From an uncultured Spirochaetaceae bacterium (GTDB lineage Bacteria > Spirochaetota > Spirochaetia > Treponematales > UBA12059): a DNA stretch of 8,080 nucleotides. The notes below the pieces were generated by a model. That model searched no databases. It was not told the origin of the DNA and saw nothing but the letters and a program-made list of their open reading frames with translations. The DNA is taken from NCBI GenBank assembly GCA_938004315.1, contig CALKWG010000390.1, forward strand, positions 1 through 8,080, given 5' to 3'. Positions 6,298 to 8,080 of this stretch are shown here, piece after piece; the first letter of the stretch is position 1, and every line of letters starts with the position of its first letter. The translations under genes were made by a program, and so were the position numbers.

Positions 6298-7885
6298 CGC
6301 GGTACTTCTTGGGCGGGACGCCCGTATATTTCTTGAAGCTATGGCTGAAGTAATACACGTCCTTGTAGCCGCAGCGCGCCGCAACCTCGACGATGAGCTC
6401 GTTCGTGCTGGAGAGGAGCTCCTTGGCCCGCTCGATGCGGATCGAGGTCAGGTGCCTGACGAAGCTCGTGCCCTTGAGGCGCCTAAACAGCTGGCTTAAG
6501 TACGAGGGACTGATGGCCAGTTCGCCGCACACTTGGTCCATGCTTAGCTCGGGGTCGCCGTAGCGGCGCTCCATCAGCGCCAACGCCCGCTCCAAGGCCC
6601 TCTCGGCGCCGCTGGCGCGGGCCGCGGCGCTTCTCTCGCGCGCGGCCGCCGCCATCGCCGCGAACCAGGGGAAGAAGAGCGCCGGCGAGCGCAGCGAGGC
6701 TAGGCGTGAGAACGGGTCCTCGCCGCAGAGCTCGGCTAGGTCCGAGCCTAGGCTCGAGGCGTAGCCCGCCAGGATGCCGGCCAGGCCCAGGAAGAAGCCG
6801 GCCAGGGGCGAGCCCTGCTCGGCCGCGGTTTCGGTGCGCGAGCGGAGCGCGTCTAGGGCCGCGGCCAGCTCCTCGTCCGAGCCCAGCTTCAGGAGGCGCT
6901 CGAGGGCGTCGGCCTCGGCCTCGCCCAGGCGCGGCGCCTCGCCTTCGCGCTGGCCGGCTTGGCCGTAGTAGCTCACGGGGCTTAAGGATGCGAAGCGCTC
7001 GGCGTAGAGGGCGCCCGAGGCCTCCTCGCAGGCCTTGGCCAGGCGCCGGAGGTCCCGATGGGTCCCGCTAACGCCCACCGCCATGCGGACGGCCATGAAC
7101 TGCTCGCATGAGCGGGCGGCGCGGTTCAAGGCCGCGTCCAGCTCCGATTCGAAGGATGCGCCCGAGCGCTTGACGACGAAGGCCAGGCCCTCGTGCAGGG
7201 GGAAGCGGTAGTAGGAGAGCCCGCCGAGCTCCAGGAGCGAGCCGACGCGGGCGCGGACGGCTAGCTTGAGCTGCTCGTGCTCGACGATGCCGCGTCGGTT
7301 GGGATCGCGCTCGATCACGGCGAAGGCTACGACGTAGTCGGCGTCGTCCAGGCTGACGCCGTAGTCGCGCAGGAGGGCCAGGTCCTCCGGCCGGCCGCCC
7401 GGGCCCGAGGCCACGATGGCGCCCAGGCAGCTCTCGATGACGAGGGGCAGGCTCTGCTCGTACTGCTTCTTCAGGCGCTCGCGGCTGTAGGCCTCGCGGG
7501 CCTCCTCGTCCAGCTCCGCCTTGAGCTTGCGCAGGAAGGCGGCGACGTCGTCCTGGGTCAGGGGCTTGGTAAGGTAGCTGCGCACGCCGAGCTCCACCGC
7601 CTGGCGCGCGTAGTCGAATTCGTCGAAGCCGGTGATGAAGCCGATGCGTACGGTGGGGAAGTCGCGGCGTATGATGCGCGCCAGCTCGATGCCGTCGATG
7701 TAGGGCATCTTGATGTCGGTTATGACCACCTGGGGCTGCTCGCGCTCGATGAGCTCCAGGGCGTCGTAGCCGTTGCCGGCGGTGCCGACCACGACGAAGC
7801 CGCTCTCCGCCGACACCTTGGACGAGATGCGCCCGCGTACCTCGTCCTCGTCGTCCACCAAGATGATCTTATACGCCTCGGCCAA
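6284..7885 (-). CDS. Response regulator, YesN type (receiver, GGDEF-like middle region, AraC DNA-binding domain)
   Basis: Cytoplasmic transcription regulator of 533 aa, a usual length for the YesN class. The receiver domain (about 5-123) has Asp11 and Asp12, phospho-acceptor Asp57 (VVITDIKMP), Thr85 and Lys107 (LTKP). The middle (about 140-420) is poorly conserved; the part near 180-300 has the spacing of degenerate GGDEF-like regions seen in YesN/CdaR-type regulators, with AVGVSG near 269-274 followed by LRRLAKACEEASGALY. The AraC domain (about 430-533) has two helix-turn-helix units, LSMDQVCGELAISPSYLSQ (447-465) and IVEVAARCGYKDVYYFSHSF (498-517), ending in the familiar TGVPPKKYR. The start is TTG at 7885-7883: an in-frame TGA lies at 7900-7898 and GGAGG lies 6 nt before the TTG, so no other upstream start is possible. 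It is first gene of the sensor operon; likely targets are its own operon and mglBAC. Confidence 0.95.
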   Translation of the reverse strand: MAEAYKIILVDDEDEVRGRISSKVSAESGFVVVGTAGNGYDALELIEREQPQVVITDIKMPYIDGIELARIIRRDFPTVRIGFITGFDEFDYARQAVELGVRSYLTKPLTQDDVAAFLRKLKAELDEEAREAYSRERLKKQYEQSLPLVIESCLGAIVASGPGGRPEDLALLRDYGVSLDDADYVVAFAVIERDPNRRGIVEHEQLKLAVRARVGSLLELGGLSYYRFPLHEGLAFVVKRSGASFESELDAALNRAARSCEQFMAVRMAVGVSGTHRDLRRLAKACEEASGALYAERFASLSPVSYYGQAGQREGEAPRLGEAEADALERLLKLGSDEELAAALDALRSRTETAAEQGSPLAGFFLGLAGILAGYASSLGSDLAELCGEDPFSRLASLRSPALFFPWFAAMAAAARERSAAARASGAERALERALALMERRYGDPELSMDQVCGELAISPSYLSQLFRRLKGTSFVRHLTSIRIERAKELLSSTNELIVEVAARCGYKDVYYFSHSFKKYTGVPPKKYRDERG

Positions 7886-7891
7886 GTTCGC

Positions 7892-7896
7892 CCTCC
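7892..7896 (-). promoter_or_regulatory. Ribosome binding site that fixes the TTG start of the response regulator
   Basis: GGAGG on the minus strand, 6 nt before TTG 7885. With the in-frame TGA just upstream it makes TTG the only reasonable start. It is the 3' half of the perfect inverted repeat at 7892-7906, so it could be masked by a small hairpin. Confidence 0.75.
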
Positions 7897-7906
7897 GTCA
7901 CGGAGG
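7892..7906. repeat. Perfect 7+1+7 inverted repeat over the regulator's leader and ribosome site
   Basis: CCTCCGT-C-ACGGAGG on the plus strand. As RNA it could form a 6-bp GC-rich stem with a 3-nt loop that buries the GGAGG ribosome site. As DNA it could be an operator overlapping the transcription start predicted from the -10 box at 7910-7915. Which applies depends on the exact start of transcription: starts downstream of 7906 would remove part of the left arm. Confidence 0.6.
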
Positions 7907-7909
7907 CAC

Positions 7910-7918
7910 AGTATAGCA
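7910..7918 (-). promoter_or_regulatory. Extended -10 promoter for the regulator-kinase-binding protein operon
   Basis: The minus strand reads TGC-TATACT: a 5/6 match to the sigma70 -10 box with the TGn extension. The -10 hexamer is 7915-7910, which predicts transcription starting near 7903 and a leader of about 18 nt before the TTG. No good -35 is found at 16-18 nt spacing, which is acceptable for an extended -10 promoter. A second GCTATAC lies about 23 nt upstream (near 7932-7938) and may be a chance repeat. Confidence 0.55.
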
Positions 7919-8035
7919 CGGCGCCGGACGGCGTATAGCGTCGTCGGGACCGGCGGGCCGCGCCGGCCTGGCCGAAGCGCCCGAGGATTAGTCCCCCGCT
8001 CGGATGACGCGCCCCGAGCCCAGGGCGGATAGCTG

Positions 8036-8080
8036 AGATCGGAAGAGCACACGTCTGAACTCCAGTCACCGAATACGATC
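8036..8080 (+). other. Illumina TruSeq adapter plus index (non-genomic contamination)
   Basis: From 8036 the sequence is the TruSeq read-1 3' adapter: it begins AGATCGGAAGAGC and ends at the CCAGTCAC of 8062-8069. It is followed by an 8-nt stretch CGAATACG (8070-8077) in the i7 index position and then ATC (8078-8080), which matches the start of the next fixed adapter segment. The minus-strand translation gives the well-known adapter artefact peptide beginning TGVQTCALPI. Genomic sequence ends at 8035, so anything upstream of the regulator beyond about 150 nt is unknown. Confidence 0.98.

Noticed and set aside
6298..6384. 29-residue N-terminal extension of the histidine kinase
   Set aside because: It is Arg/Ser-rich, overlaps the conserved C-terminus of the regulator, and is not needed: the ATG at 6297 places the first transmembrane helix normally.
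7965..7973. GGCCTGGCC seen upstream of the regulator, at the kinase/binding-protein junction (4574-4582) and after mglB (2314-2322), as a shared regulatory motif
   Set aside because: The same palindrome-like 9-mer also occurs inside coding sequence (near 7181), so in this GC-rich DNA chance is the simpler explanation.
7720..8069. Minus-strand frames 7720-8052 and 7869-8069 at the right end
   Set aside because: Both begin inside the Illumina adapter (one starts with the TGVQTCALPI artefact) and then run through non-coding leader or an alternative frame of the regulator gene.

Overview
The window is one stretch of GC-rich bacterial DNA in which every real gene lies on the minus strand. Read in the direction of transcription (right to left) the order is: AraC-type response regulator, YesM/LytS-type sensor histidine kinase, a galactose-binding-protein paralogue that looks like a lipoprotein, then mglB, mglA and mglC (mglC runs off the left edge). 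The last 45 bases on the right (8036-8080) are not genomic. They are an Illumina TruSeq read adapter with its index, so the right edge is an assembly end.

The likely source is a GC-rich spirochaete (Treponema/Spirochaeta-like), probably from a metagenome or draft assembly. This rests mainly on the MglB signal-peptide end (SAAGSKES), which resembles the A-G-x-K-E pattern common at the mature N-terminus of spirochaetal binding proteins, and on the mgl plus YesMN-type arrangement. It is a moderate-confidence inference: there is no rRNA or marker gene here.

Right half (3515-7885): a compact three-gene signalling operon. The regulator overlaps the kinase by 14 nt, and the kinase overlaps the binding protein by 4 nt (GTGA). 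The binding protein keeps essentially all sugar- and calcium-contacting positions of E. coli MglB, but has a putative lipobox and an extra EF-hand-like loop. This arrangement resembles known three-component sugar sensors (AraPST of Geobacillus stearothermophilus, XylFII-LytS of Clostridium beijerinckii), in which a tethered binding protein presents the sugar to a histidine kinase.

Left half (1-3352): the mglBAC galactose/glucose ABC transporter, with a 162-nt gap before mglB, a 148-nt structured gap between mglB and mglA, and a 4-nt ATGA overlap between mglA and mglC. The simplest model is that extracytoplasmic galactose or glucose binds the tethered paralogue, the kinase phosphorylates Asp57 of the regulator, and the regulator activates mglBAC from the 162-nt gap. 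That gap holds an AT-rich inverted repeat, spaced TGCGC repeats and a weak promoter candidate. A better promoter candidate (extended -10) precedes the regulator gene. No RNA genes, mobile elements, CRISPR arrays or convincing rho-independent terminators were seen.
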